From positions 1 through 6,440 of the forward strand of contig JARXAU010000069.1 in assembly GCA_029865675.1 (NCBI GenBank): a DNA stretch of 6,440 nucleotides. The letters are read 5' to 3'. Both the position numbers and the translations under genes were made by a program. Position 1 is the stretch's first letter; each line of letters opens with the position of its first letter. A model generated the notes under the pieces. That model searched no databases. It was not told where the DNA came from and was given only the letters and a program-made list of their open reading frames with translations. Below, piece by piece: positions 1 through 6,049 of this stretch. This stretch comes from Rhodoferax sp. GTDB lineage: Bacteria; Pseudomonadota; Gammaproteobacteria; Burkholderiales; Burkholderiaceae_C.

Positions 1-23
1 CTCAGTGGGTGCATTTTTATGGT

Positions 24-29
24 AGGGAG
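24..29 (+). promoter_or_regulatory. Ribosome binding site for the crotonase-family gene
   Basis: AGGGAG ends 6 bases before ATG 36. It decides in favour of this start over the in-frame GTG at 9. The promoter itself is not in the 35 bases available. Confidence 0.6.
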
Positions 30-35
30 TTTGAG

Positions 36-812
36 ATGCCCGATAGTCCGGTAGTAGTGCGCCACCACGGCGCGGTGACCGTGGTCTACCTCAACCGCGA
101 GCACGCCCGCAACGCGGTGGACCGCCCAACGGCGCAAGCCCTGGCCGACGCTTTTCGCGCCTTTGACGCCGACCCCAAGGCCCATGTGGCGGTGCTGCAC
201 GGCGAACACGGCACTTTTTGCGCGGGTGCGGACCTCAAAGCCATGACCGACCCCGAGCGACGCAACCGCCTGGAGCCCGAAGGCGACGCGCCCATGGGCC
301 CCACGCGCATGCTGCTGTCCAAGCCCGTGGTGGCAGCCATCAGCGGCCACGCTGTGGCCGGTGGGCTGGAGCTGGCGCTGTGGTGCGACCTGCGGGTGGT
401 AGAGCGCTCGGCGGTGCTGGGCGTGTTTTGCCGCCGCTTTGGCGTGCCGCTGATCGACGGCGGCACGGTGCGCCTGCCGCGCTTGATTGGCCTGTCCCGC
501 GCCCTGGACCTGATACTCACCGGGCGCGCCGTGGGTGCCGACGAGGCTTTGGCCATGGGCCTGGCCAACCGCGTGGTGGACGATGGCCAGGGCCTGGTCG
601 CCGCGCTGGCGCTGGCGCAGCAACTCGCCACCCTGCCGCAAACCTGCCTGCGCCACGACCGCCTGAGCGCCTACGAGCAAGGGGGCCTGAGCCTAGAGCT
701 CGCGTTGAACAACGAATTCATCCACGGCCAGGCCACGCTGGTCAGCGGTGAATTCAGCGCCGGGGCCACGCAGTTTGTACTGGGGGCGGGCCGGGGCGGG
801 GCGGCGGTTTAA
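36..812 (+). CDS. Crotonase / enoyl-CoA hydratase family protein
   Basis: The 258-residue protein has the usual length and layout of the crotonase superfamily, whose members are cytoplasmic enzymes acting on acyl-CoA thioesters. The first oxyanion-hole segment FCAGADLK is at residues 61-68. The second, AGGLELAL, is at 108-115 and contains E112, which aligns with one of the two catalytic glutamates of rat enoyl-CoA hydratase (E144). The usual GGT-x-R-L segment follows at 142-147. The residue aligning with the second glutamate (E164) is C132, in the segment VFCRRFG, so classical syn-hydration is doubtful and the exact reaction (hydratase, isomerase or other) cannot be named. I chose ATG 36 because an AGGGAG Shine-Dalgarno (24-29) lies 6 bases upstream. 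A GTG at 9 in the same frame has no visible RBS, although the frame is open to there. The gene precedes the sulfate locus in the same direction, but a 199-base gap with a probable promoter separates them, so no functional link is implied. Family assignment is firm; the substrate is unknown. Confidence 0.9.
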   Translation: MPDSPVVVRHHGAVTVVYLNREHARNAVDRPTAQALADAFRAFDADPKAHVAVLHGEHGTFCAGADLKAMTDPERRNRLEPEGDAPMGPTRMLLSKPVVAAISGHAVAGGLELALWCDLRVVERSAVLGVFCRRFGVPLIDGGTVRLPRLIGLSRALDLILTGRAVGADEALAMGLANRVVDDGQGLVAALALAQQLATLPQTCLRHDRLSAYEQGGLSLELALNNEFIHGQATLVSGEFSAGATQFVLGAGRGGAAV

Positions 813-845
813 GTTTACGGTTCATTGCCGGCGGCCAGCTCACCA

Positions 846-876
846 AGTTCTCCATTGCTGCGTCCGCGCAGGAACT
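846..876 (+). other. Imperfect hairpin downstream of the crotonase-family gene
   Basis: CTGCG (858-862) and CGCAG (867-871) pair perfectly around a TCCG loop. AGTTC (846-850) can pair with GAACT (872-876) to extend the stem across a one-sided 7-base bulge. No T-run follows, so it is not a canonical Rho-independent terminator. It could be a 3'-end structure of the upstream message, or chance. Confidence 0.25.
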
Positions 877-896
877 CCAAGGCAGACGCGGGACAC

Positions 897-948
897 TGAA
901 TTGCAATGAAACTGCATATAGAAGTAACAAAATAGTATTTTTGGTTTT
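897..948 (+). promoter_or_regulatory. Probable promoter/operator region of the sulfate-uptake operon
   Basis: This is the only strongly AT-rich stretch in the window, and it lies just ahead of the first transporter gene. It contains the 8-base palindrome ATTGCAAT (900-907), a spaced TGCA pair (902-905 and 913-916), possible -10 boxes TATAGA (917-922) and TAGTAT (933-938), and the near-palindrome CAAAATA-G-TATTTTTG (928-943). No good -35 box is visible at the right spacing. That fits an activator-dependent promoter such as those driven by the LysR-type regulators CysB or Cbl, which control sulfate-uptake genes in enteric bacteria and relatives. Assignment to CysB is inference from gene content only; the exact promoter and binding site cannot be fixed by eye. 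Confidence 0.4.
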
Positions 949-954
949 AAAAAA

Positions 955-1008
955 ACGGCTCCAGAATCCGCGCCATCGCACTGTTGCATGGTTTTTCTCT
1001 GGAGTTGT
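955..1008 (+). promoter_or_regulatory. Leader hairpin covering the Shine-Dalgarno of sbp
   Basis: In the plus-strand RNA, bases 955-965 pair with 998-1008: 11 pairs, of which 9 are Watson-Crick and 2 are G-U (957/1006 and 958/1005). The core CTCCAGA (959-965) / TCTGGAG (998-1004) is perfect. Inside it a second stem forms, 973-980 with 985-991: 7 pairs with C977 bulged and a CTGT loop. The distal arm contains GGAG (1001-1004), the best Shine-Dalgarno for GTG 1012. When folded, the structure would hide the ribosome binding site and end only 3 bases before the start codon. The two wobble pairs work only in plus-strand RNA, which favours a role in this transcript. A regulatory role in translation is inferred, and no ligand or known riboswitch class was recognised. 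Confidence 0.45.
1001..1004 (+). promoter_or_regulatory. Ribosome binding site for sbp
   Basis: GGAG lies 7 bases before GTG 1012. It is the reason for choosing that start over ATG 988, which has no Shine-Dalgarno ahead of it. Confidence 0.45.
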
Positions 1009-1011
1009 CCG

Positions 1012-2061
1012 GTGGTCCTTTCCCGTCCCGCGTCGCTTTTCTGGTCCCGGTTTAGCCTTCGGGCATGCCGCTTGGCGCTGGCAGCCGCCGTGCTGGCGTG
1101 CGCATCGGCTGGCGCAGCGGCGCAGCAGGCGGTCAGCCTGCTCAACGTGTCCTACGACCCCACGCGCGAGCTGTACGTGGACTTCAATGCCGCATTTGCA
1201 AAGCATTGGAAGGCCAAGACCGGCCAAGACATGAGCTTCAAGCAAAGCCACGGCGGCTCGGGCAAGCAGGCGCGCTCCATCATTGACGGGCTGGACGCTG
1301 ACGTGACCACGCTGGCGCTGGCCGGTGACACCAACGCGGTGGTCAAAAATGGTGGCTGGATCGCCCCGGACTGGCAAAAGCGCCTGCCGCACAACGCATC
1401 GCCCTACACATCGACCATCGTGCTGGTAGTGCGCGAGGGCAACCCCAAGCGCATCCAAGACTGGGACGACCTGGTGCGCGCCGACGTGAAAGTGATCACC
1501 CCCAACCCCAAAACATCGGGCGGCGCGCGCTGGAACTACCTAGCGGCCTGGGAGTTTGCCAAGCGCAAAACGGGCAGCGACGCCAAAGCCAAAGACTTTG
1601 TGGCCAAGCTCTTCGCCAACGTGCCGATCTTGGACACCGGCGCGCGTGGATCGACCATCAGCTTTGCACAGCGCGGCCAAGGCGACGTGCTGATTGCCTG
1701 GGAAAACGAGGCCTATTTGTTAGAAAAAGAGTTTGGCGCCAAGTTTGACGTGGTGGCACCGTCCTTGAGCATATTGGCCGAGCCCGCAGTGGCCGTAGTG
1801 GACAAAAACGTGGACAAAAAAGGCACGCGTGCCCTGGCCACCGCCTACCTGGAGTACCTGTACACCGAAGAGGGCCAGGACATCATTGGCAAAAACTTCT
1901 ACCGCCCCGCCGCGTCGGCCAAAGCGCAGGCCAAGTACGCCAAACAGTTTGCCAAGATCAGGCTATTCACCATTGACGAGGCCTTTGGCGGCTGGGAACA
2001 AGCCGACAAGGCGCACTTCGCCGATGGCGCAAGCTTCGACCAGATTTACACCAGAAAGTAA
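1012..2061 (+). CDS. sbp: Periplasmic sulfate-binding protein (Sbp type)
   Basis: This is the periplasmic solute-binding component of the sulfate ABC importer. From GTG 1012 it is 349 residues, slightly longer than enteric Sbp because of a long signal-peptide n-region. Residues 1-37 form a Sec signal peptide (basic start, hydrophobic LALAAAVLAC core, cleavage near AGAAA-Q). The mature part carries LLNVSYDPTREL (43-54), SHGGSGKQ (79-86), the perfect family signature NPKTSGGAR (165-173), GARGST (210-215) and AWENEA with W230. These correspond to the known sulfate contacts of Salmonella Sbp (D11, S45, S130-G131-G132, A173, W192 in mature numbering), all present here, so sulfate specificity is well supported. 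The start is less certain. ATG 988 would add MVFLWSCP but lacks an RBS and places the leader hairpin inside the coding region. This is the first gene of the transporter run, preceded by the probable promoter, and expression is presumably induced by sulfur limitation. Confidence 0.93.
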   Translation: MVLSRPASLFWSRFSLRACRLALAAAVLACASAGAAAQQAVSLLNVSYDPTRELYVDFNAAFAKHWKAKTGQDMSFKQSHGGSGKQARSIIDGLDADVTTLALAGDTNAVVKNGGWIAPDWQKRLPHNASPYTSTIVLVVREGNPKRIQDWDDLVRADVKVITPNPKTSGGARWNYLAAWEFAKRKTGSDAKAKDFVAKLFANVPILDTGARGSTISFAQRGQGDVLIAWENEAYLLEKEFGAKFDVVAPSLSILAEPAVAVVDKNVDKKGTRALATAYLEYLYTEEGQDIIGKNFYRPAASAKAQAKYAKQFAKIRLFTIDEAFGGWEQADKAHFADGASFDQIYTRK

Positions 2062-2083
2062 TTTACCCTCGCAACCCTGCCAC

Positions 2084-2100
2084 CGCCGCCCTGTGCGGCG
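2084..2100 (+). other. GC-rich intercistronic hairpin between the two binding-protein genes
   Basis: CGCCGC (2084-2089) and GCGGCG (2095-2100) form a perfect 6-base-pair stem with a CCTGT loop, followed by CCTTTATC. It sits in the 86-base gap between sbp and the second binding-protein gene. The T-run is too short for a strong terminator. It could be a leaky terminator or a 3' stabiliser that lets the abundant binding-protein message exceed the downstream permease message; that role is inferred. Confidence 0.4.
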
Positions 2101-2147
2101 CCTTTATCACCCCTCATAACCCTTTACCACCCTTTTGAAAGCCACCC

Positions 2148-3149
2148 ATGTCGTTCAAAAAAACCGCTACCCGTCTCCTCGTGCTTTTGGCCCTGGGCGC
2201 CAGCCAGTGGGCCAGTGCCCAAACCACCTTGCTCAACGCCTCGTACGACGTGGCCCGCGAGTTTTACAAAGACATCAACGTCGCCTTCATTGCCAACTAC
2301 AAAAAGACCACGGGCAAAGACATCAAGATTGACCAGGCCCACGGCGGCTCCAGCGCGCAAGCCCGCGCCGTGAACGACGGCCTGGACGCCGACGTCGTGA
2401 CTATGAACACCACTACCGACATCGACTTTCTGGCCAGCACCGGCGTGGTGGCCAAGGACTGGACCAAGAAGTTCCCGCAAAACGCCGCGCCCACCAGCTC
2501 CACCATGCTGTTTTTGGTGCGCAACAACAACCCCAAGGGCATCAAAGACTGGGACGACCTGATCAAGCCCGGCGTGCAGGTGATTGTGGTCAACCCCAAA
2601 ACCGGCGGCAATGGCCGCATGGCCTATTTGGCCGCCTGGGGCCAGGTGCGCAAAAAAGGCGGCACCGACGCGCAAGCGGCGGAGTTCGTAGCCAAGCTCT
2701 ACAAAAACGTGCCGGTGCTGGCCAAGGGCGGGCGCGACGCCACCACCATCTTTTTGCAGCGCAATATTGGCGATGTGCTGATTACCTTTGAGTCTGAAGT
2801 GATGTCCGTGGACAAAGAGTTTGGCGTGGGCAAAGTGGATGCCATCCACCCCAGCAGCTCCATCGTGGCCGAAAACCCCGTGGCGGTAGTGGAACGCACC
2901 GTGGCCAAAAAAGGCACGGCCGAGCAGGCCAAGGCCTACCTGAACTTTTTGTACTCGGACGAAGGCCAAGAAATCGCCGCCCAACACGCCATCCGCCCGA
3001 GCAATCCCGCCATCCTGAAAAAATACGCCAGCACCTTCAAGCCCATCAACCTGTTCCGCGCAGAAGACTATTTCGGCTCGTTCGCAGAGGCGCAAAAAGT
3101 GCACTTCAACGACGGCGGGCAGTTCGACAAGCTATACACGGTCAAGTAA
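2148..3149 (+). CDS. cysP: Second sulfur-oxyanion-binding protein, CysP-like (thiosulfate/sulfate)
   Basis: A 333-residue paralogue of the preceding gene with its own Sec signal peptide (residues 1-24: basic KK start, hydrophobic LLVLLALG core, cleavage at ASA-Q). It shares the Sbp/CysP fold markers LLNASYDVARE (28-38), HGGSSAQ (65-71) and NPKTGGNGR (149-157). At the anion pocket it differs from Sbp. The tryptophan is replaced by F214 in TFESEV, and the alanine of GARGST by G195 in KGGRDA. Both changes also occur in E. coli CysP, the thiosulfate-binding protein, as I recall its sequence. A further change, G153 where Sbp and CysP have serine in NPKTSG, is not shared with either. A thiosulfate or broader oxyanion specificity is therefore inferred. 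Translation starts at ATG 2148 after a weak GAAAG (2137-2141). The stop codon abuts the cysT start, which ties this protein to the same transporter. Family assignment is firm; the ligand is not. Confidence 0.92.
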   Translation: MSFKKTATRLLVLLALGASQWASAQTTLLNASYDVAREFYKDINVAFIANYKKTTGKDIKIDQAHGGSSAQARAVNDGLDADVVTMNTTTDIDFLASTGVVAKDWTKKFPQNAAPTSSTMLFLVRNNNPKGIKDWDDLIKPGVQVIVVNPKTGGNGRMAYLAAWGQVRKKGGTDAQAAEFVAKLYKNVPVLAKGGRDATTIFLQRNIGDVLITFESEVMSVDKEFGVGKVDAIHPSSSIVAENPVAVVERTVAKKGTAEQAKAYLNFLYSDEGQEIAAQHAIRPSNPAILKKYASTFKPINLFRAEDYFGSFAEAQKVHFNDGGQFDKLYTVK

Positions 3150-4007
3150 ATGCATGCTGCCATTGCGTTAGGGGCACCGGCCAGACGGGCCCCGAAAAGG
3201 GTCTTGCCCGGCTTCAAGGTCACGCTGGGGTTCACGCTGTTTTACCTCAGCGTCATCGTGCTCATTCCGCTCTCGGCCCTGGTGTTCAAAACCTTCACGT
3301 TGACCTGGGATCAGTTTGTGGCCGCCGTGAGCAGCCCGCGCGTGGTGGCGTCGTACCAGCTGACTTTTGGCGCCTCGTTTCTGGCGGCGCTGGTGAATGC
3401 GGTGTTTGGTTTGCTGGTGGCCTGGGTGCTGGTGCGCTACAGCTTTCCGGGCAAAAAAATTGTCGACGCGCTGGTGGACTTGCCTTTTGCCCTGCCCACG
3501 GCGGTGGCCGGTATTTCGCTGACTGCGCTGCTGGCCAGCAACGGCTGGGTGGGCAGCCTGCTGGAGCCCTATGGCATCAACCTGGCGTTTAACCGCAACG
3601 GCGTGGTGATTGCGCTCATCTTTATCGGCCTGCCTTTTGTGGTGCGCACGGTGCAGCCGGTGCTCGAAGACGCCGAAAAAGAACTTGAGGAGGCGGCCGC
3701 CAGCCTGGGCGCCACGCGCTGGCAGACCTTTCGCTACGTCATCTTCCCGGCCATTGGCCCGGCGCTGCTCACCGGCTTTGCCATGGCGTTTGCGCGTGCC
3801 ATTGGCGAATACGGCTCGGTCATCTTTATTGCCGGGAACATGCCCATGGTGTCCGAGATTACGCCGCTCATCATCATCGGCAAGCTGGAGCAATACGACT
3901 ATGCCGGTGCGACGGCTGTAGCGGTGGTAATGCTGGGCTTTTCGTTCGTCATGCTGCTGGTGATCAACGCTTTGCAATCCTGGCAGCGCAAGCGCGCGGG
4001 GGCCTGA
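3150..4007 (+). CDS. cysT: Sulfate/thiosulfate ABC transporter permease CysT (CysU)
   Basis: One of the two inner-membrane subunits that form the sulfate channel. It has 285 residues, close to E. coli CysT. The N-terminus contains KRVLPGFKVTLG (16-27), which resembles the enteric protein's start, followed by the first membrane segment (about 24-46) and another at about 71-95. The DLPFALPTAVAG block (110-121) is typical of CysT and separates it from CysW. The cytoplasmic coupling loop, or EAA motif, runs from E181 through G187 (EAAASLG) and on into ATRWQTF; it docks on the ATPase. Hydrophobic stretches agree with a six-helix MetI-like permease. ATG 3150 follows the TAA of the upstream gene with no gap, and no Shine-Dalgarno is visible, so translation is probably coupled to the preceding gene. 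The GTP-like naming problem cysT/cysU is only a synonym. Confidence 0.95.
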   Translation: MHAAIALGAPARRAPKRVLPGFKVTLGFTLFYLSVIVLIPLSALVFKTFTLTWDQFVAAVSSPRVVASYQLTFGASFLAALVNAVFGLLVAWVLVRYSFPGKKIVDALVDLPFALPTAVAGISLTALLASNGWVGSLLEPYGINLAFNRNGVVIALIFIGLPFVVRTVQPVLEDAEKELEEAAASLGATRWQTFRYVIFPAIGPALLTGFAMAFARAIGEYGSVIFIAGNMPMVSEITPLIIIGKLEQYDYAGATAVAVVMLGFSFVMLLVINALQSWQRKRAGA

Positions 4008-4009
4008 AC

Positions 4010-4903
4010 ATGAGCACGAACAACGCCCGCACCTTGCGCCGCGCCCAAGCCGGTACCACGGAGCCCGCTTGGGTGAAGTGGACGCTGATTGGCGTAGTTC
4101 TGGTCTTTGTGTTTTTGTTTCTGGTGCTGCCGCTGGCTGCCGTGTTTACCGAGGCGCTGCGCAAGGGCGCGGGTGCGTTTTTGGAGGCCCTTCAAGAGCC
4201 CGACGCTTGGAGCGCAATCCGCCTCACGCTGCTGACGGCTGCCATCGCCGTGCCACTGAACCTGGTGTTTGGCGTGGCCGCAGCCTGGGCCATTGCCAAG
4301 TACGAGTTCAAAGGCAAGGCTTTTTTGACCACGCTGGTGGACTTGCCGTTTTCGGTATCGCCCGTGGTGGCGGGCTTGGTTTACGTGCTGATGTTTGGCG
4401 CGCACGGCTGGTTTGGCCCCTGGCTGCAGGCGAACGACGTGAAGATTATCTTTGCCGTGCCGGGCATTGTGCTGGCCACGATTTTTGTGACCTTTCCGTT
4501 CATTGCCCGCGAGCTGATACCGCTGATGCAAGCGCAAGGCAGCGAGGAAGAGCAAGCCGCCCTGGTGCTGGGCGCCACCGGCTGGCAGACCTTTTGGCAT
4601 GTGACGCTGCCCAACATCAAGTGGGGCCTGATTTACGGCGTGATTTTGTGCAACGCCCGCGCCATGGGCGAGTTTGGCGCGGTGTCGGTGGTGTCGGGCC
4701 ATATTCGCGGCCAGACCAACACCATGCCGCTGCACGTCGAAATTTTGTACAACGAATACCAGTCGGTCGCCGCTTTTGCCGTGGCCTCGCTGCTGGCGCT
4801 GCTGGCGCTGGTCACGCTGGTGATCAAGTCTTTTGTGGAGTGGCAGTTTGAGCGCCAGGAAAAAGCAGCTGCCCACCTGCCGCCTGAGCGGCCAACACCT
4901 TAA
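4010..4903 (+). CDS. cysW: Sulfate/thiosulfate ABC transporter permease CysW
   Basis: The second membrane subunit of the sulfate importer, paired with CysT. It has 297 residues, the usual size. A charged cytoplasmic N-terminus of about 23 residues precedes the first membrane helix (about 24-46). The block DLPFSVSPVVAG (111-122) is the CysW counterpart of the CysT motif and identifies the subunit. The coupling loop is EQAALVLGATGWQTF (from E181), with the first alanine of the EAA consensus replaced by Q182. The conserved MGEFGAVSVVSGHIRGQTN stretch follows, as in other CysW proteins. The start lies 2 bases after the cysT stop, with only a G-run (3998-4002) as a weak ribosome site, so coupling to cysT is likely. 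No truncation or frameshift is visible. Confidence 0.95.
   Translation: MSTNNARTLRRAQAGTTEPAWVKWTLIGVVLVFVFLFLVLPLAAVFTEALRKGAGAFLEALQEPDAWSAIRLTLLTAAIAVPLNLVFGVAAAWAIAKYEFKGKAFLTTLVDLPFSVSPVVAGLVYVLMFGAHGWFGPWLQANDVKIIFAVPGIVLATIFVTFPFIARELIPLMQAQGSEEEQAALVLGATGWQTFWHVTLPNIKWGLIYGVILCNARAMGEFGAVSVVSGHIRGQTNTMPLHVEILYNEYQSVAAFAVASLLALLALVTLVIKSFVEWQFERQEKAAAHLPPERPTP
4879..4892 (+). other. Small hairpin at the 3' end of cysW
   Basis: GCCGC (4879-4883) and GCGGC (4888-4892) pair perfectly around CTGA. A run of six T (4904-4909) follows after an 11-base spacer. That spacing is too long for a standard terminator and the hairpin lies inside the cysW coding region. It may be partial attenuation ahead of cysA, or chance in GC-rich sequence. 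Confidence 0.2.
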
Positions 4904-4920
4904 TTTTTTCGAGAACTTCC

Positions 4921-6021
4921 ATGAGCATTGCAATCCGCGAAGTCAGCAAAGACTTTGGCACCTTCAAAGCCCTGCGCAACGTCAACCTGGACATCGAATC
5001 CGGCGAATTGGTCGCCCTCTTAGGCCCCTCGGGCTGCGGCAAAACCACACTGTTGCGCATCATCGCCGGGCTGGAGACCGCCGACCATGGCAACATTTTT
5101 TTCAGCGGCGAAGACACCACCGATGTGAACGTGCGCGAGCGCAACGTGGGCTTTGTGTTCCAGCACTACGCGCTGTTTCGCCACATGACCGTGTTTGATA
5201 ACGTGGCCTTTGGCCTGCGCATGAAGCCGCGTGCCACACGGCCCGCCGAGGCGGCGATCAAAGAAAAAGTGCATGCGCTCTTGAACCTGGTGCAGCTCGA
5301 TTGGCTTGCCGACCGCTACCCGGCGCAGCTCTCGGGTGGCCAGCGCCAGCGCATCGCCCTGGCCCGTGCCCTGGCGGTAGAGCCCAAGGTGCTGCTGCTC
5401 GACGAGCCCTTTGGCGCGCTGGACGCCAAGGTGCGCAAAGAGCTGCGCCGCTGGCTGCGCCGCCTGCACGACGACTTGCATGTGACCAGCATCTTCGTCA
5501 CCCACGACCAGGAAGAAGCGCTGGAAGTGGCCGACCGCGTGGTGCTGATGAACAGCGGCAAGGTGGAGCAAGTGGGCACGCCGCAAGACGTGTGGGACCA
5601 TCCCGCAAGCCCCTTTGTCTATGGCTTTTTGGGCGATGTGAATCTGTTCCATGGCCGCGCGCATGAGGGCGAAATACAACTGGGCGATAGCGCGGGCGGT
5701 CTGCGCCTGGCCAGCCCCGAGCACAGCGCCGCGCAAGACGCCAAGGCCTTCGCCTATGTGCGCCCCCACGACTTGGAAGTGCGGCGCTACCAGGCTGGCG
5801 AATCCGTGCAGGCCCAAAGCGGCATTGCTGCCAGGCTGCTGCGCGCCATTGTGGTGGGGCCCACAGCGCGCCTGGAGCTCGCGCCGATTGAGGGTGCCGC
5901 CAGCGGCAGTGCCGACATTGTGGAGGCCCACATCTCAGCGCAGCAGTTCCGCGAGATGGACTTGAAAGAAGGCGAGACCTTGGTGCTCACTCCGCGCAAG
6001 GCGCGGGTGTTTGTGGCTTAA
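4921..6021 (+). CDS. cysA: Sulfate/thiosulfate ABC transporter ATP-binding protein CysA
   Basis: The cytoplasmic ATPase that powers the importer by binding the CysT/CysW coupling loops; it works as a dimer. It has 366 residues, essentially the length of E. coli CysA (365). All nucleotide-binding motifs are intact: Walker A GPSGCGKTT (35-43), Q-loop FVFQHYALF with Q80, ABC signature LSGGQ (136-140), Walker B VLLLDE (156-161), D-loop around GALD (164-167), and switch histidine H194 in VTHDQEEAL. The region after about residue 235 (from FLGDVNLF) is the CysA-type C-terminal regulatory (TOBE-like) domain, which separates it from short ABC ATPases. The start ATG 4921 follows cysW by 17 bases with a weak GAGA (4911-4914). 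Gene order and domain makeup make the sulfate role firm. No CysM or regulator gene follows; the next gene runs the other way. Confidence 0.96.
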   Translation: MSIAIREVSKDFGTFKALRNVNLDIESGELVALLGPSGCGKTTLLRIIAGLETADHGNIFFSGEDTTDVNVRERNVGFVFQHYALFRHMTVFDNVAFGLRMKPRATRPAEAAIKEKVHALLNLVQLDWLADRYPAQLSGGQRQRIALARALAVEPKVLLLDEPFGALDAKVRKELRRWLRRLHDDLHVTSIFVTHDQEEALEVADRVVLMNSGKVEQVGTPQDVWDHPASPFVYGFLGDVNLFHGRAHEGEIQLGDSAGGLRLASPEHSAAQDAKAFAYVRPHDLEVRRYQAGESVQAQSGIAARLLRAIVVGPTARLELAPIEGAASGSADIVEAHISAQQFREMDLKEGETLVLTPRKARVFVA

Positions 6022-6049
6022 ACCTGCGGTGAAGCCGTCCGCACAAATT

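Noticed and set aside
218..751. Plus-strand open frame inside the crotonase-family gene
   Set aside because: It is an alternative frame of a confirmed gene, with arginine/alanine/glycine-rich translation typical of GC-rich shadows.
906..935. Nine-codon mini-ORF (MKLHIEVTK) upstream of sbp as a possible leader peptide
   Set aside because: It has no Shine-Dalgarno, overlaps the likely -10 region and so may not be transcribed, and carries no cysteine or methionine run that would suggest sulfur attenuation.
988..1011. ATG 988 as the start of sbp
   Set aside because: There is no ribosome site ahead of it, it would add an atypical hydrophobic stretch before the signal peptide, and GTG 1012 has GGAG at good spacing. 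It is kept as an alternative, not excluded.
754..1458. Minus-strand open frame across the leader and the start of sbp
   Set aside because: It crosses the AT-rich promoter region and the sbp coding start, and shows no ribosome site or recognisable protein. I treat it as chance.
2124..3104. Long minus-strand open frame (326 codons) opposite the second binding-protein gene
   Set aside because: It is a shadow of the strong GC codon bias of the plus-strand gene. Its translation is low-complexity in G, H, A and V with no family resemblance, and the plus strand is clearly coding.
3899..4933. Long minus-strand open frame (344 codons) opposite cysW
   Set aside because: Its composition (rich in H, Q, R and K) is that of an antisense reading of a membrane protein; cysW on the plus strand explains the region.
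5020..5931. Minus-strand open frame (303 codons) opposite cysA
   Set aside because: The plus strand carries every ABC ATPase motif in frame; the antisense translation has no recognisable domain.
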